A DNA stretch of 38,364 nt from positions 1 to 38,364 of the forward strand of contig DYJN01000006.1 of the NCBI GenBank assembly GCA_020723085.1. The letters are read 5' to 3'. Within the stretch, counting starts at the first letter, position 1. Every line of letters begins with the position of its first letter. The position numbers were made by a program, and so were the translations under genes. The DNA is from Arcobacter sp. (lineage in GTDB: Bacteria > Acidobacteriota > Terriglobia > Bryobacterales > Bryobacteraceae). This document shows, piece after piece, positions 7,661 through 18,209 of the stretch. The notes below the pieces were generated by a model that was not told the origin of the DNA, did not search any database, and saw only the letters and a program-made list of their open reading frames with translations.

Positions 7661-8602
7661 ATGGCAATGGCCGGCGATCCGCTCTCCCCGAGGCTGCGCA
7701 CCACCCTGTTCGGCCTGGAATTCGCGAACCCGGTCATCGCGGCGTCCGGCACGTTCGGCTATGGAGTCGAGATGGCGCCGGTCGTGCCGCTCGGCATGCT
7801 GGGCGGGTTCGTCGTCAAAGGACTGTCGCGCGAGCCGATCCGCGGCAATCCGCCGCCCCGGCTGTGGGAGACGCCCGGAGGCATGATCAACTCGGTGGGG
7901 CTGCAGAACGTGGGCGTCCGCGCGTTTGTGCGGGACAAGCTGCCCCTGCTTCGCGGATGCGGCACGCGGGTGATCGCCAACGTGTTCGGCTACGAGGCGC
8001 AGGACTATGTGGAAGTGATCCGCGTGCTCGAAGACGCAGAGGGCGTGGACGCGTACGAACTCAACGTCTCCTGCCCCAATACAAAACACGGCGGAATGTT
8101 TTTTTCATCCGATCCGAGGCTGCTCGAGGAAGTGACGCGCGGGGCGGTGCAGGCGGCGAAACGGCCGGTCATCGTGAAGCTCTCGCCGAACGTGGCGCGG
8201 ATCGGCGAGATGGCCCGCGCGGCGGAAGACAGCGGCGCAGCGGCGGTTTCTCTGGTGAACACCTTTCTCGGGCTGGCGGTCGACGCGCGGACCCGGCGTC
8301 CCCGGCTCGGCGCGGGCTACGGGGGCGTTTCCGGACCCGCCATCAAACCGCTGGCGCTGCGGCTGGTGCGGGAAGCCGCTCTCGCGGTGAAGATCCCGGT
8401 GATCGGGCTGGGCGGAATTCTCACCGGCGAGGACGCGGCCGAGTTCCTCATCGCGGGCGCGAGCGCCGTGGAAACGGGCACGGCAACGATGGCGGATCCG
8501 AAGGCGCCGCTGCGGATCGCGGCGGAGCTCGATGAATTCCTGCGCGAACAGGGCGTGGAGCGCGTCCCGGCGCTGGTGGGAACGCTCGAGTGGCCCGAGT
8601 GA
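7661..8602 (+). CDS. pyrD: Dihydroorotate dehydrogenase, class 1 (PyrD)
   Basis: PyrD is an FMN enzyme that oxidises dihydroorotate to orotate in pyrimidine synthesis. It has 313 residues. The class 1 active-site cysteine is in ELNVSCPNTKHGG. Flavin and phosphate contacts are suggested by NPVIAASGTFGYG, VIGLGGI and the GASAVETGTA stretch. The sequence resembles class 1B, which normally works with the iron-sulfur subunit PyrK. No pyrK is in the window, so the electron acceptor is unresolved. ATGs at 7661 and 7667 are both possible starts. A -10-like box at 7654 would favour 7667. The gene converges on the metallo-beta-lactamase gene with a 9-base gap. Confidence 0.94.
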   Translation: MAMAGDPLSPRLRTTLFGLEFANPVIAASGTFGYGVEMAPVVPLGMLGGFVVKGLSREPIRGNPPPRLWETPGGMINSVGLQNVGVRAFVRDKLPLLRGCGTRVIANVFGYEAQDYVEVIRVLEDAEGVDAYELNVSCPNTKHGGMFFSSDPRLLEEVTRGAVQAAKRPVIVKLSPNVARIGEMARAAEDSGAAAVSLVNTFLGLAVDARTRRPRLGAGYGGVSGPAIKPLALRLVREAALAVKIPVIGLGGILTGEDAAEFLIAGASAVETGTATMADPKAPLRIAAELDEFLREQGVERVPALVGTLEWPE

Positions 8603-8611
8603 AACGCACGG

Positions 8612-10027
8612 TCAGCTTAGCGTGAAGGAATCCCCGCGGCTGGGGATCACCGCGTCAATCCCGTAGCGCTCGTGGATGGCCTGCTTGAGAGAAGCCGACT
8701 GCGACGGCTCGCCGTGGACCAGGAAGATGCCCTTCAGGCTGCGCACGGCGGGCTTGATCCAGGCAAGCAGTTCGTGCTGATCGGCGTGCCCGGAGAGTTC
8801 GTTCAGTTTGACCACTTCGGCGCGGAGCCGGACAGGCTCGCCGAAGATCGGCACTTCCGGCCACTTTTCGACGATTTTGCGGCCCAGCGTCTGCTCAGCC
8901 ATGAAGCCGGTGACGAGGACCATGTTGCGGGGGTCTTCGATGTTGTTGCGGAGGTGGTGGAGGATGCGCCCGGCTTCGCACATGCCGGCGGCGGAGATGA
9001 TCAGGGCCGGCCCCTTGAGGTCGTTCAGGGCCTTGGATTCGCTGGCCTCGCGGACGTAGCGCAGCATGCGGAACCCGAAAGGATCCTCGCCGTTGCGCAG
9101 GAAATGGGCGGTCTCTTCGTCGAACAGGTAGACGTGCCGCCGGAAGACCTCGGTGACGTCAACGGCCAGGGGGCTGTCGACAAAAACCAGAATCGAAGGA
9201 ATCTGTTTTTCCTCGATCAACTGGTGCAGCAGCAGAATGAGCTGCTGGGTGCGGCCCACCGCGAAGGCGGGGGCGATGATCTTGCCCCCCCGCGATGCGG
9301 CGCGGCGCACGGCATCGCCGAGCTTTTCCTTGACGGCTTCGAGATCTTTGTGGAGGCGGTCGCCGTAAGTGGACTCGAGGATGAGGTAGTCGGCCTCGCG
9401 CAGCGGCTCGGGGTCGCGGATGATCGGCAGGTTCGGCCGGCCGACGTCGCCGGAGAACGCGAGCCGGGTGCGGCGCCCGTTTTCCTTCACTTCCATCAGA
9501 ACCCACGCCGAGCCGAGGATGTGGCCGGCTTCGAGGAACCGGAATGTGACCCCCGGAGCGATCTCCCTGGGATCGCCGTCGAGCGCCGGTCTGAACTGCT
9601 GCAGGGCCCGCTCGGCGTCAGCCTGCGAGTAGAGCGGCTCGACGATCTCGACTTCGTCTTCCACGCCGAGGAGCCTGCGGCGGTTCTTGCGTTTGGCCAT
9701 GAACAGCGCGTCCTTCTCCTGCAGGTGGGCCGAATCGGGCAGCATGGAGTGGCACAGGTCCACCGTGGCGGGGGTCGCGTGGACCGGGCCTTCGAAGCCG
9801 CTCTTGACCAGCGTGGGAATGTTGCCTGAGTGGTCGATGTGGGCGTGGGAGAGCAGCACGGAGTGGACGCGGGAGGCTGCGAAAGGGAAGTTTGCGTTGC
9901 GTTCGCGCGCCTCCTTGCGGCGGCCCTGGTACAGGCCGCAGTCAAGTAGTATGCGGGCGCCCCCGGCGGTGATCTCGTGCATGGATCCGGTGACGGTCTG
10001 CGCCGCGCCGTGAAAGGTGAGCTTCAT
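8612..10027 (-). CDS. Beta-CASP metallo-beta-lactamase ribonuclease
   Basis: This 471-residue protein has an N-terminal metallo-beta-lactamase fold with the zinc motif H61-A-H63-I-D65-H66, then a beta-CASP insert and a C-terminal RMMBL-type segment (ELSGHADQHELLAWI). The combination matches CPSF73/YSH1-like RNA endonuclease-exonucleases in bacteria, such as the Thermus TTHA0252 type. Its likely role is zinc-dependent RNA cleavage in the cytosol. It is last in the run that begins with thiC, 13 bases after the methyltransferase-like gene. Its placement with LPS genes may be fortuitous. Confidence 0.88.
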   Translation of the reverse strand: MKLTFHGAAQTVTGSMHEITAGGARILLDCGLYQGRRKEARERNANFPFAASRVHSVLLSHAHIDHSGNIPTLVKSGFEGPVHATPATVDLCHSMLPDSAHLQEKDALFMAKRKNRRRLLGVEDEVEIVEPLYSQADAERALQQFRPALDGDPREIAPGVTFRFLEAGHILGSAWVLMEVKENGRRTRLAFSGDVGRPNLPIIRDPEPLREADYLILESTYGDRLHKDLEAVKEKLGDAVRRAASRGGKIIAPAFAVGRTQQLILLLHQLIEEKQIPSILVFVDSPLAVDVTEVFRRHVYLFDEETAHFLRNGEDPFGFRMLRYVREASESKALNDLKGPALIISAAGMCEAGRILHHLRNNIEDPRNMVLVTGFMAEQTLGRKIVEKWPEVPIFGEPVRLRAEVVKLNELSGHADQHELLAWIKPAVRSLKGIFLVHGEPSQSASLKQAIHERYGIDAVIPSRGDSFTLS

Positions 10028-10040
10028 CAGAGACAGAATC

Positions 10041-10595
10041 TCACATCGCGCGCCAGGCGGACTTGAAGATCAGGAAGGCGTAGACGGCGGCGAGGCCGTA
10101 GAGGGCGCGCTGCTCGCGGTTGCGCCGGTAGAGCGCGAAGGAAAACCGCTCCGGGGGGATGTGGTCAGGCAGCGTGGGCAGAAAGGCGCGGACGCGCCTG
10201 GCATACTCGCCGAACTCCGAAAACAGTTCCGCCAGATGCTGTTCTTCCAGCTCCACGACAGGCAGGTATACGAGAAGAAAGTAGGCGCCGGCCAGCAGCG
10301 CGAGCTCGGCTTTGGCGGCCGCGATGACGCAGCCCAGAGCGGCCAGCAGCGATCCGATGTAGAGCGGATTGCGCACAAACGCATACGGGCCGCTGACGGT
10401 CAGGCTCTCGTCCTTGCGCAGGTGCCCGGCAGCCCAAGCCCGGATGGCGAGCCCGAGCAGGCAGAAGGGCAGCCCCAGCACGAGCGTCGGCGGGACAGGA
10501 TCGGAGAGCAGCGCGAAGAGCGCCGCCAGGGCAATGCCGCTGGGCACGCGCCACTTCTGGACGGCATCGGCGTAGGGCTTGGGAAAAAGCGCCAT
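10041..10595 (-). CDS. Isoprenylcysteine carboxyl methyltransferase-like membrane protein
   Basis: This 184-residue integral membrane protein has about four to five hydrophobic segments. It carries the ICMT/PEMT-family C-terminal signature: GPYAFVRNPLYIGSLL, followed by an acidic EEQHLAELFSEFGEYARRV helix. Members bind S-adenosylmethionine at the membrane and methylate lipids or thiols. The bacterial substrate is usually unknown. The ATG overlaps the stop of the upstream heptosyltransferase by one base. Coupling to LPS genes suggests, without proving, an envelope-lipid substrate. Confidence 0.82.
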   Translation of the reverse strand: MALFPKPYADAVQKWRVPSGIALAALFALLSDPVPPTLVLGLPFCLLGLAIRAWAAGHLRKDESLTVSGPYAFVRNPLYIGSLLAALGCVIAAAKAELALLAGAYFLLVYLPVVELEEQHLAELFSEFGEYARRVRAFLPTLPDHIPPERFSFALYRRNREQRALYGLAAVYAFLIFKSAWRAM

Positions 10596-11533
10596 CAGAG
10601 CACCTCCCGTAACGCATTCAGCACTTCGCGCGGCTGGATGGCGTGCATCTCCGGTCCAGGCGCAGAGCCGCGGCGGTACGAAGCGCGCGCGGACGGATGC
10701 CGGAGCACGCGGACGCGGCTTGAATAGGGCCCGTTGCGGAGCGGATCGGTGGGCCCGTAAATGGCGACGCCGGGGCGGCTGAGAGCTGCGGCAAGGTGCA
10801 TGGGTCCACTATCGACGCCGATGACGGCGCAGGCGCGGCGCGTCGCGTGGATCAGCCCGGAGATCGAAGAGACGTGAACCAGGACGCCGGGTTCGCGGGC
10901 AAGCGAAGCAGCCTGCCCGGGGCTCACGTTGAAGACCAGCGGCAGATCCATCTCTTCGCGGACCAGACCAGCGAGCGCAAGCCAGTGTTCCAGAGGCCAC
11001 TGTTTCGAGCCCCAGCCGGCGAACGGAGACGCGAGGAGAAAAGGGCCGCGCGGCAGTTCGCCTTCCTCGCGCCCGTCCGGCAGCGGGAACTCGTGCGCAC
11101 GCCGCGGAGCGCCCGCCGCGGCGGCGAGATCGAGGTTCCTGTCAACGACGTGGGCCGCACCCGAGTGCACGCGCTCATGATAAAAGAGCCCCGCGGCGCG
11201 TTCGCGCAGCAGGGCGCTGTCGAAGCCGAAAACGCGCCGCGCTCCGGACAGGCGCGCCACAAGCGCAGACTGGATCAGGCCCTGGAAATCCACGGCGCAA
11301 TCGAACGGTTGCCGGCGCAGGCGGCGCAGGCTGTCCAGCAGGGCCGCGGGACCGTCCCGGCGGAACTCGAGAATCTCATCGGCGATGCCGTTGCCATCGA
11401 GCAATTCACGGAACTGCGGCTTGACGATCCAGCTGATTCTGGCATCGCCCGCAGCGCGCAACGACGCCGCCGCCGGCAGCGCGTGAAGAATGTCGCCCAT
11501 GGCGCCGAGACGGATCACGAGGACGCGCTTCAT
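10595..11533 (-). CDS. GT9 heptosyltransferase-like protein (WaaC-like)
   Basis: This 312-residue GT-B glycosyltransferase of family 9 transfers ADP-heptose to the LPS inner core at the cytoplasmic face of the inner membrane. The start VLVIRLGAMGDILHALPA is typical of heptosyltransferase I. The C-terminal half has SPFAGWGSKQWP and the family GVDSGPMHLAAAL motif, which binds the nucleotide sugar. The ATG at 11533 was chosen because the family conservation begins there; the frame is open further upstream, within the neighbouring gene. It lies four bases after the nucleotidyltransferase-like gene and in the same run as waaF. Confidence 0.9.
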   Translation of the reverse strand: MKRVLVIRLGAMGDILHALPAAASLRAAGDARISWIVKPQFRELLDGNGIADEILEFRRDGPAALLDSLRRLRRQPFDCAVDFQGLIQSALVARLSGARRVFGFDSALLRERAAGLFYHERVHSGAAHVVDRNLDLAAAAGAPRRAHEFPLPDGREEGELPRGPFLLASPFAGWGSKQWPLEHWLALAGLVREEMDLPLVFNVSPGQAASLAREPGVLVHVSSISGLIHATRRACAVIGVDSGPMHLAAALSRPGVAIYGPTDPLRNGPYSSRVRVLRHPSARASYRRGSAPGPEMHAIQPREVLNALREVL

Positions 11534-11537
11534 AGGT

Positions 11538-11882
11538 TCATGAGCCGGATCCGGCGGATTCCGCGATGCGGCGGATGAGCTGTTCGCGCCATTCGAGATG
11601 ATCCGCGGTGAGGTCGATGGCGTGCGCCGGCGGCTGGCTGGAGAACAGCACGGCATCCACGTGCCGCAGGGCGGCGACCAGCTCGGCGCGCGCCTCGGCG
11701 GGCAGGAGCGGGCGCGGGGGCTCGGTGATGTAAACGACCAGGGATGAAGCACTCCCCTTGATCCGCTCCAGCTGGGCGGCATGCTGCGAAAGAAGAGGGT
11801 CGAATGGACCGGCGGCAAAAACGGCGTCCGCGGGGGCCTGCCATTGCGCGGCATCGCGGACGATCTTGCGGCGCGTATCCAT
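11538..11882 (-). CDS. Small degenerate RfaE2-like nucleotidyltransferase homologue
   Basis: This 114-residue protein, from the ATG at 11882, resembles a heptose-phosphate adenylyltransferase (RfaE/HldE C-domain) in layout. AVFAAGPFDPLLSQHAAQLE takes the place of the usual TNGCFDLLHPGHVRYLE. SLVVYITEPPRP is followed by PAEARAELVAALRHVDAVL, matching the R-aELVaALraVD region. The catalytic HxGH motif is altered to LLSQH, so nucleotide transfer is doubtful. It sits between two heptosyltransferases, which supports an LPS-related origin. It could be a regulatory or structural relic. The function is not established. Confidence 0.68.
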   Translation of the reverse strand: MDTRRKIVRDAAQWQAPADAVFAAGPFDPLLSQHAAQLERIKGSASSLVVYITEPPRPLLPAEARAELVAALRHVDAVLFSSQPPAHAIDLTADHLEWREQLIRRIAESAGSGS

Positions 11883-11914
11883 CCATTCCGTTGTAGCATC
11901 CGGAGCGCGGCGCC

Positions 11915-12922
11915 TCAGGGTGCGGCAAGCAGTTCCAGCGCCGCTGCCGCCACCTGGTCCGCGGTCACGCGCGTCATGCAACGGTGATCGATGGGGCACT
12001 CGCGGAGCAGACAGGGGCTGCACTCGACGGGCTCGCGCACCAGGCGGACGCGCGGGCCAAGAGGCGATGTGGCTTCCGGGTCGGTCGAGCCGAAGACGGC
12101 GACCGTCGGCACGCCCAGAGCCGCCGCCACGTGCATGGCGCCGGAATCGTTGGTGAGAAACAGCATGCACCGCGCCGCCAGGTCCATGAACTCTTCGAGC
12201 GTTGTGGCGCCGGCAAGGTTGCGGGCTTCCACTCCGCAGGCCCGAATCCCGGCGGCGACTCGCTCGCAAAGTTCATGCTCGGCGGGCGAGCCGAAGACGG
12301 ACACCGAGGCGGCGCAGTGCCGGGCGATAGCTGCCGCAGCGGCGGCGAAGCGTTCCGGGAGCCAGCGCTTGGCCGAGCCGAATGCGGCGCCGGGGCTCAA
12401 GCCGATCACCGGCTCCGGCTGCCGGGCGTTTCTGTTCAGCAGAGGCTCGGGACCCGGCGGAAGCGCATCGAGCCAGCCGGCGCGGCGGAGAAGTTCGAGG
12501 TAGTAGAAGCTCTCGTGCCTTGGGACCTCGCCCCGCCGGGGCGGTTCGACCGGATGTGTCAGAAGCCAGCGGCGGGCGTCTCGCGCGTAGCCGATGCGGA
12601 CGGGGATGCGCGCCAGGGCCGCGATCAGCGCGGCGTCGAAGGCGTTCTGCAGCAGCAGCGCGCAATCGAACCGGCGGCGGCGCAGCTCGCCGGCCACGCG
12701 GAGCCGTTCGCGCAAGGCGGCCAGGCCGGAACGTTTCTCATACAAAATGATTTCGTCGGCGAGACCGCCGGCACGGTAAACGCCGGCCACCCACGGGCGC
12801 GCGAGCACGGCAATGAAAGCGCCGGAAAAGCGCGAGCGGACGGCCTGGACGGCGGGAAGACTGAGGATGGCGTCGCCGACCCAGTTGGTGGCCCGGATCA
12901 GGATGCGGCCATAAGGTTCCAC
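11915..12922 (-). CDS. waaF: LPS heptosyltransferase II (WaaF-like)
   Basis: This GT9 enzyme of 335 residues is predicted to add the second heptose to the LPS inner core. It opens ILIRATNWVGDAILSLPAV, the WaaF-type start. It contains GLSPGAAFGSAKRWLPERFA and the LTNDSGAMHVAAALGVPTVAVFGSTDP donor-site region, then a cysteine-bearing tail (ECSPCLLRECPIDHRCM) common in this subgroup. The start codon is GTG at 12922. It is 21 bases downstream of thiC and 32 bases upstream of the nucleotidyltransferase-like gene. Confidence 0.93.
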   Translation of the reverse strand: MEPYGRILIRATNWVGDAILSLPAVQAVRSRFSGAFIAVLARPWVAGVYRAGGLADEIILYEKRSGLAALRERLRVAGELRRRRFDCALLLQNAFDAALIAALARIPVRIGYARDARRWLLTHPVEPPRRGEVPRHESFYYLELLRRAGWLDALPPGPEPLLNRNARQPEPVIGLSPGAAFGSAKRWLPERFAAAAAAIARHCAASVSVFGSPAEHELCERVAAGIRACGVEARNLAGATTLEEFMDLAARCMLFLTNDSGAMHVAAALGVPTVAVFGSTDPEATSPLGPRVRLVREPVECSPCLLRECPIDHRCMTRVTADQVAAAALELLAAP

Positions 12923-12943
12923 GTTCCGGCTCCGGGCGGCGGA

Positions 12944-14840
<1,897 letters not shown>

Positions 14841-14855
14841 AGAGGGAGGCAGATT

Positions 14856-16163
14856 ATGCAGTGGACAAGGAGATCGTTTCTGGCGGCGCCGGCGGCGCTT
14901 GCGCTTGACGGAGGCGCGCCCGTGCGCAAGACGCCGCTGCGGGCGCGGCATTTCGGACCGCTCTATTACGACGAGTCCGAGTGGACTTTCCTGAAAGAAG
15001 TCTGGCAGACGCGAAGCCCGTTCCGGTTCTGGAATTTCGAAAATCAATTGCCCGATAAAGTCGCCACACTGGAACGTGAATTCGCGCAGAAAATGGGCGT
15101 GAAATACGCCCTGGCGGTGAATTCCGGCACGAGCGCTCTGGAGGCGGCGCTGGCGGCGCTGGAAGTGGGTCCGGGCGATGAGGTTGTCGTGCCCGCCTGG
15201 ACCTGGCACTCGTGCTTCCAGGCCGTGGTGCGCCACGGCGCTCTGCCGGTTTGCGCGGAAATCGACGAAAGCTTCAACCTGAATCCGGCGCGGGTGGAAG
15301 CCGCCATCAGCCCGCGGACGAAAGTGATGATGATCGTGCACCTTCAGGGCAATCCCGCGGACATGGACCGGCTGCTGCCAATCGCCCGCAAGCACGGCTT
15401 GAAAGTGCTCGAAGATGTGTCCCAGGCTGTCGGCGCATCCTACAAGGGAAAGCGGCTGGGCTCGATGGGCCACATCGCCGCGGCAAGCCTGCAGGTGAAC
15501 AAGACGATCAGCGCGGGCGAGGGCGGGATGGTTTACACAAACGATCCGCGCCTGTTCGAGCGCGCCGTGCGCTTTCACGATGTGGGAGCCCTGCGGCGCG
15601 TGCATGAAGACTGGCTCGGAAAAGGCAGCCTGGAGAGCGTGCCGGGTTCGAATTTCCGCATGAATGAATTCACGGGGGCGGTGCTGCTGAGCCAGGTCAG
15701 AAAGCTGGACCGGATCGTCGAAGACATCCGGGCGGTCGCGCGGCGCGTGTATCAGGGCATCGCGGATCTGCCGGGACTGAAAACGCGTCTACTCCCCGAT
15801 CCGGCGGGAGAACTCGGCGTGGGCGTGTATCTGGACCTCGGCTCGAAAGAAGCGCGGGATCTGTTCCTGAAAGCCATGCGGGCCGAAAACGTGCCCGCTT
15901 CGCCTCCTTCCGGCTCCGTGGTCCTGCCCGTGCAGCCGTACGCGGAGAAAAAGCTGACCCTGCATCCGGAATGGCCGACCTTCAGGGTGGGACGGGGACC
16001 GGAGATCCGTTATGGCGCTTCCTCGTGTCCGCGGACTCTCGATGTGCTGGGCCGGTTCGGCGGCGTGCTGCTCGACCCGAAGTTCAGCGAAGCGGACACG
16101 CGCGACATCGTCACAGCCATCCGGAAGGTGTATCCGCAGGTGGCGGGCAGAACTTCCGGCTAA
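14856..16163 (+). CDS. DegT/DnrJ/EryC1-family PLP aminotransferase with Tat-like leader
   Basis: This 435-residue fold-type I PLP protein has PLP contacts NSGTSALEAALAAL and EDVSQAVGASYKG. K216 in NKTISAGEGG is the Schiff-base lysine. DegT enzymes usually aminate or reduce nucleotide sugars in the cytosol. This one begins MQWTRRSFLAAPAALALDGG, a twin-arginine motif plus a short hydrophobic segment, which suggests export by Tat with its cofactor bound. A strong Shine-Dalgarno GGAGG lies six bases before the ATG and fixes this start. The next gene is a secreted beta-helix protein. The substrate is unknown. Confidence 0.88.
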   Translation: MQWTRRSFLAAPAALALDGGAPVRKTPLRARHFGPLYYDESEWTFLKEVWQTRSPFRFWNFENQLPDKVATLEREFAQKMGVKYALAVNSGTSALEAALAALEVGPGDEVVVPAWTWHSCFQAVVRHGALPVCAEIDESFNLNPARVEAAISPRTKVMMIVHLQGNPADMDRLLPIARKHGLKVLEDVSQAVGASYKGKRLGSMGHIAAASLQVNKTISAGEGGMVYTNDPRLFERAVRFHDVGALRRVHEDWLGKGSLESVPGSNFRMNEFTGAVLLSQVRKLDRIVEDIRAVARRVYQGIADLPGLKTRLLPDPAGELGVGVYLDLGSKEARDLFLKAMRAENVPASPPSGSVVLPVQPYAEKKLTLHPEWPTFRVGRGPEIRYGASSCPRTLDVLGRFGGVLLDPKFSEADTRDIVTAIRKVYPQVAGRTSG

Positions 16164-16181
16164 CCGCTGCCGCGGCGCGGA

Positions 16182-16187
16182 TATGAT
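16182..16187 (+). promoter_or_regulatory. Probable -10 box of the beta-helix gene (leaderless)
   Basis: TATGAT at 16182-16187 ends six bases before the ATG at 16194. No Shine-Dalgarno sequence fits in between. No convincing -35 is visible at normal spacing. Confidence 0.4.
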
Positions 16188-16193
16188 GGGGCC

Positions 16194-18110
16194 ATGACCG
16201 GTGGCCCGATCCGTCTGCTCCTTGCCGGCGCGCTGTGCCTTGCGGCCGCGTTCGCCGCCGAGTACCACGTCTCCCTTCATGGTGATGACCGCAATCCCGG
16301 GACAATGCAGCGCCCGGTGCGGACCATCATGGAAGCCGCACGGCGCGCCCTTCCGGGCGATGTGATCACGGTTCACGAAGGGACATACCGAGAGCGCGTC
16401 ACGCCGCCGCGCGGAGGAACATCGGACCGGATGCGGATCACTTACCGCGCGGCGCCCGGCGAGCGCGTGGAGATCAGGGGATCGGAGGTGGTGAAAGGCT
16501 GGGTGCGCGACGGCGGCGATGTGTGGAAGATTGTCCTTCCCGAAACATTTTTCGGATCTTACAACCCTTACCGCGACGAAATATACGGAGACTGGTTCAC
16601 TGACCGCGGACGCAAACACCACACGGGCGAGGTCTATCTGAACGGAGAACCCCTATGGGAGGCCGAGTCGCTGGACGCCGTCCGCGCGCCGAAGCCGTTC
16701 CCGCTTGCACGGAATCCGGAAGGGGCCCTCCGCCCGTGGTATGCGGAGGCGGGAGAGACGGAAACGACGATCTGGGTTAATTTCGGCGGAAAGAACCCGA
16801 ACGAAGAGCTGGTGGAAATCAACGTCCGGGACAGTTGTTTTTATCCGTCCGGACCCGGCAGGAATTTTATCACCGTGAAGGGCTTCCGCATGATGCACGC
16901 CGCCACCCAGTGGGCGGCGCCGACGGCGGAGCAGATCGGGCTGATCGGCACGCACTGGAGCAAGGGATGGATCATCGAGGACAACGTGATCAGCGATTCG
17001 CGCTGTTCCTGCATTACGTTGGGGAAAGACCGGGCCACAGGGCACAACGTGTGGACCCATGACCCCTCCAGGGACGGCGCAACCCACTACAACGAAGTGA
17101 TCCGGAAGGCGCTGAAGGCGGGGTGGTCGAGGGAGAACATCGGGTCGCACATTGTGCGGAATAACGTAATTTTCCGCTGCGAGCAGGCCGGGATTGCAGG
17201 CTCTCTGGGGGCCATTTACAGCAGTATTTATGGCAATCACATTTACTCCGTGTGGGAGCGGCGGCTCTTTACGGGCGCGGAAATGGCCGGGATCAAACTG
17301 CACGGCGCCATCGACGTACTCATCCAGGGCAACCGGATCCATAACGCCGGGCGCGGCATCTGGCTGGACTGGATGGCGCAAGGGACGCGGGTCAGCCGTA
17401 ACCTGCTCTACGACAACACGACAGACGACCTGTTCGTCGAGGTGAACCACGGTCCGTTCCTGGTGGATAACAACCTGATGCTTTCGCCGCTCAGCCTGAG
17501 GGACTGGAGCGAAGGCGGCGCATATGTGCACAACCTGTTTGTTGGCGCGATCGAGAGCCATCCGGAACCGGCCCGCAAAACTCCGTTCCACCGGCCTCAC
17601 TCGACACGGGTGGCCGGAATCGTGGAGACCCGTGGTGGCGACAACCGGTTTTTCAACAACCTGTTCGGCGGCGGGCAGGAGGCGGAACCCAGGGAGGACC
17701 GGGTAACTGGTTATGGCCTGTGGATGTACGGGCGGTTCAGGCAGCCCAGCTTCGCCCAGGGCAACGTGTACTTCCGTGGGGCGCGGCCACTGGCGGACGA
17801 AACTGGCTCCGTGGAGGTCAACACCGAATTGGCTGCGGAATGGCAGGAGGACGGCGGGGCTGTGCTGGTCCGGCTGCGCGGTCTGGAACAGGGCTCATGG
17901 CAAGGCGCCGCCACCAGGCTGGTCAACAGCCGGCTTTTGGGAAGAACGAAAGTTTCCCGGGCGAAATTCGAAGACGCCCGTGGCCGGCCGTTCCAACTGG
18001 ATCGCGACTACTTCGGAGCCCGGCGGGGCAGCAGGCCGGCGCCCGGTCCGTTCGAGCAGCTCGGAGCGGAATCAGTGCGCGCATGGCCGTTGGACAGCGC
18101 ACGGCCCTGA
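16194..18110 (+). CDS. Secreted right-handed parallel beta-helix protein
   Basis: This 638-residue protein has a Sec signal peptide (RLLLAGALCLAAAFAA, cleavage likely before EYHV). It then has a DUF1565-type opening (YHVSLHGDDRNPGT, PGDVITVHEGTYRE) and many short turns rich in Asn such as IIEDNVISD, IVRNNVIF and LIQGNRIHN. These are typical rungs of a right-handed beta-helix. Relatives are polysaccharide lyases or glycoside hydrolases (GH141-like and others), so carbohydrate cleavage outside the cytoplasm is likely but the substrate is not readable. It follows the exported DegT protein by 30 bases and converges on a sugar-isomerase-like gene. Confidence 0.85.
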   Translation: MTGGPIRLLLAGALCLAAAFAAEYHVSLHGDDRNPGTMQRPVRTIMEAARRALPGDVITVHEGTYRERVTPPRGGTSDRMRITYRAAPGERVEIRGSEVVKGWVRDGGDVWKIVLPETFFGSYNPYRDEIYGDWFTDRGRKHHTGEVYLNGEPLWEAESLDAVRAPKPFPLARNPEGALRPWYAEAGETETTIWVNFGGKNPNEELVEINVRDSCFYPSGPGRNFITVKGFRMMHAATQWAAPTAEQIGLIGTHWSKGWIIEDNVISDSRCSCITLGKDRATGHNVWTHDPSRDGATHYNEVIRKALKAGWSRENIGSHIVRNNVIFRCEQAGIAGSLGAIYSSIYGNHIYSVWERRLFTGAEMAGIKLHGAIDVLIQGNRIHNAGRGIWLDWMAQGTRVSRNLLYDNTTDDLFVEVNHGPFLVDNNLMLSPLSLRDWSEGGAYVHNLFVGAIESHPEPARKTPFHRPHSTRVAGIVETRGGDNRFFNNLFGGGQEAEPREDRVTGYGLWMYGRFRQPSFAQGNVYFRGARPLADETGSVEVNTELAAEWQEDGGAVLVRLRGLEQGSWQGAATRLVNSRLLGRTKVSRAKFEDARGRPFQLDRDYFGARRGSRPAPGPFEQLGAESVRAWPLDSARP

Positions 18111-18145
18111 AGCCGCCGGCGCGGTACGTTCCTGGATGCCTGCAG

Positions 18146-18182
18146 GGAAGGCCGCTTCAAACCGCCCTCGCTTGGGCCTTCC
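18146..18182 (+). terminator. Hairpin between convergent genes, possible bidirectional terminator
   Basis: GGAAGGCC (18146-18153) and GGCCTTCC (18175-18182) form an 8-bp inverted repeat with a 21-base loop. It lies in the 99-base gap between two convergent genes. There is no T-run on either side, so it is not a classic intrinsic terminator. It may protect 3' ends or be chance. Confidence 0.3.
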
Positions 18183-18209
18183 GGCAGATGAGGAACTGTC
18201 TTCCTGTTG

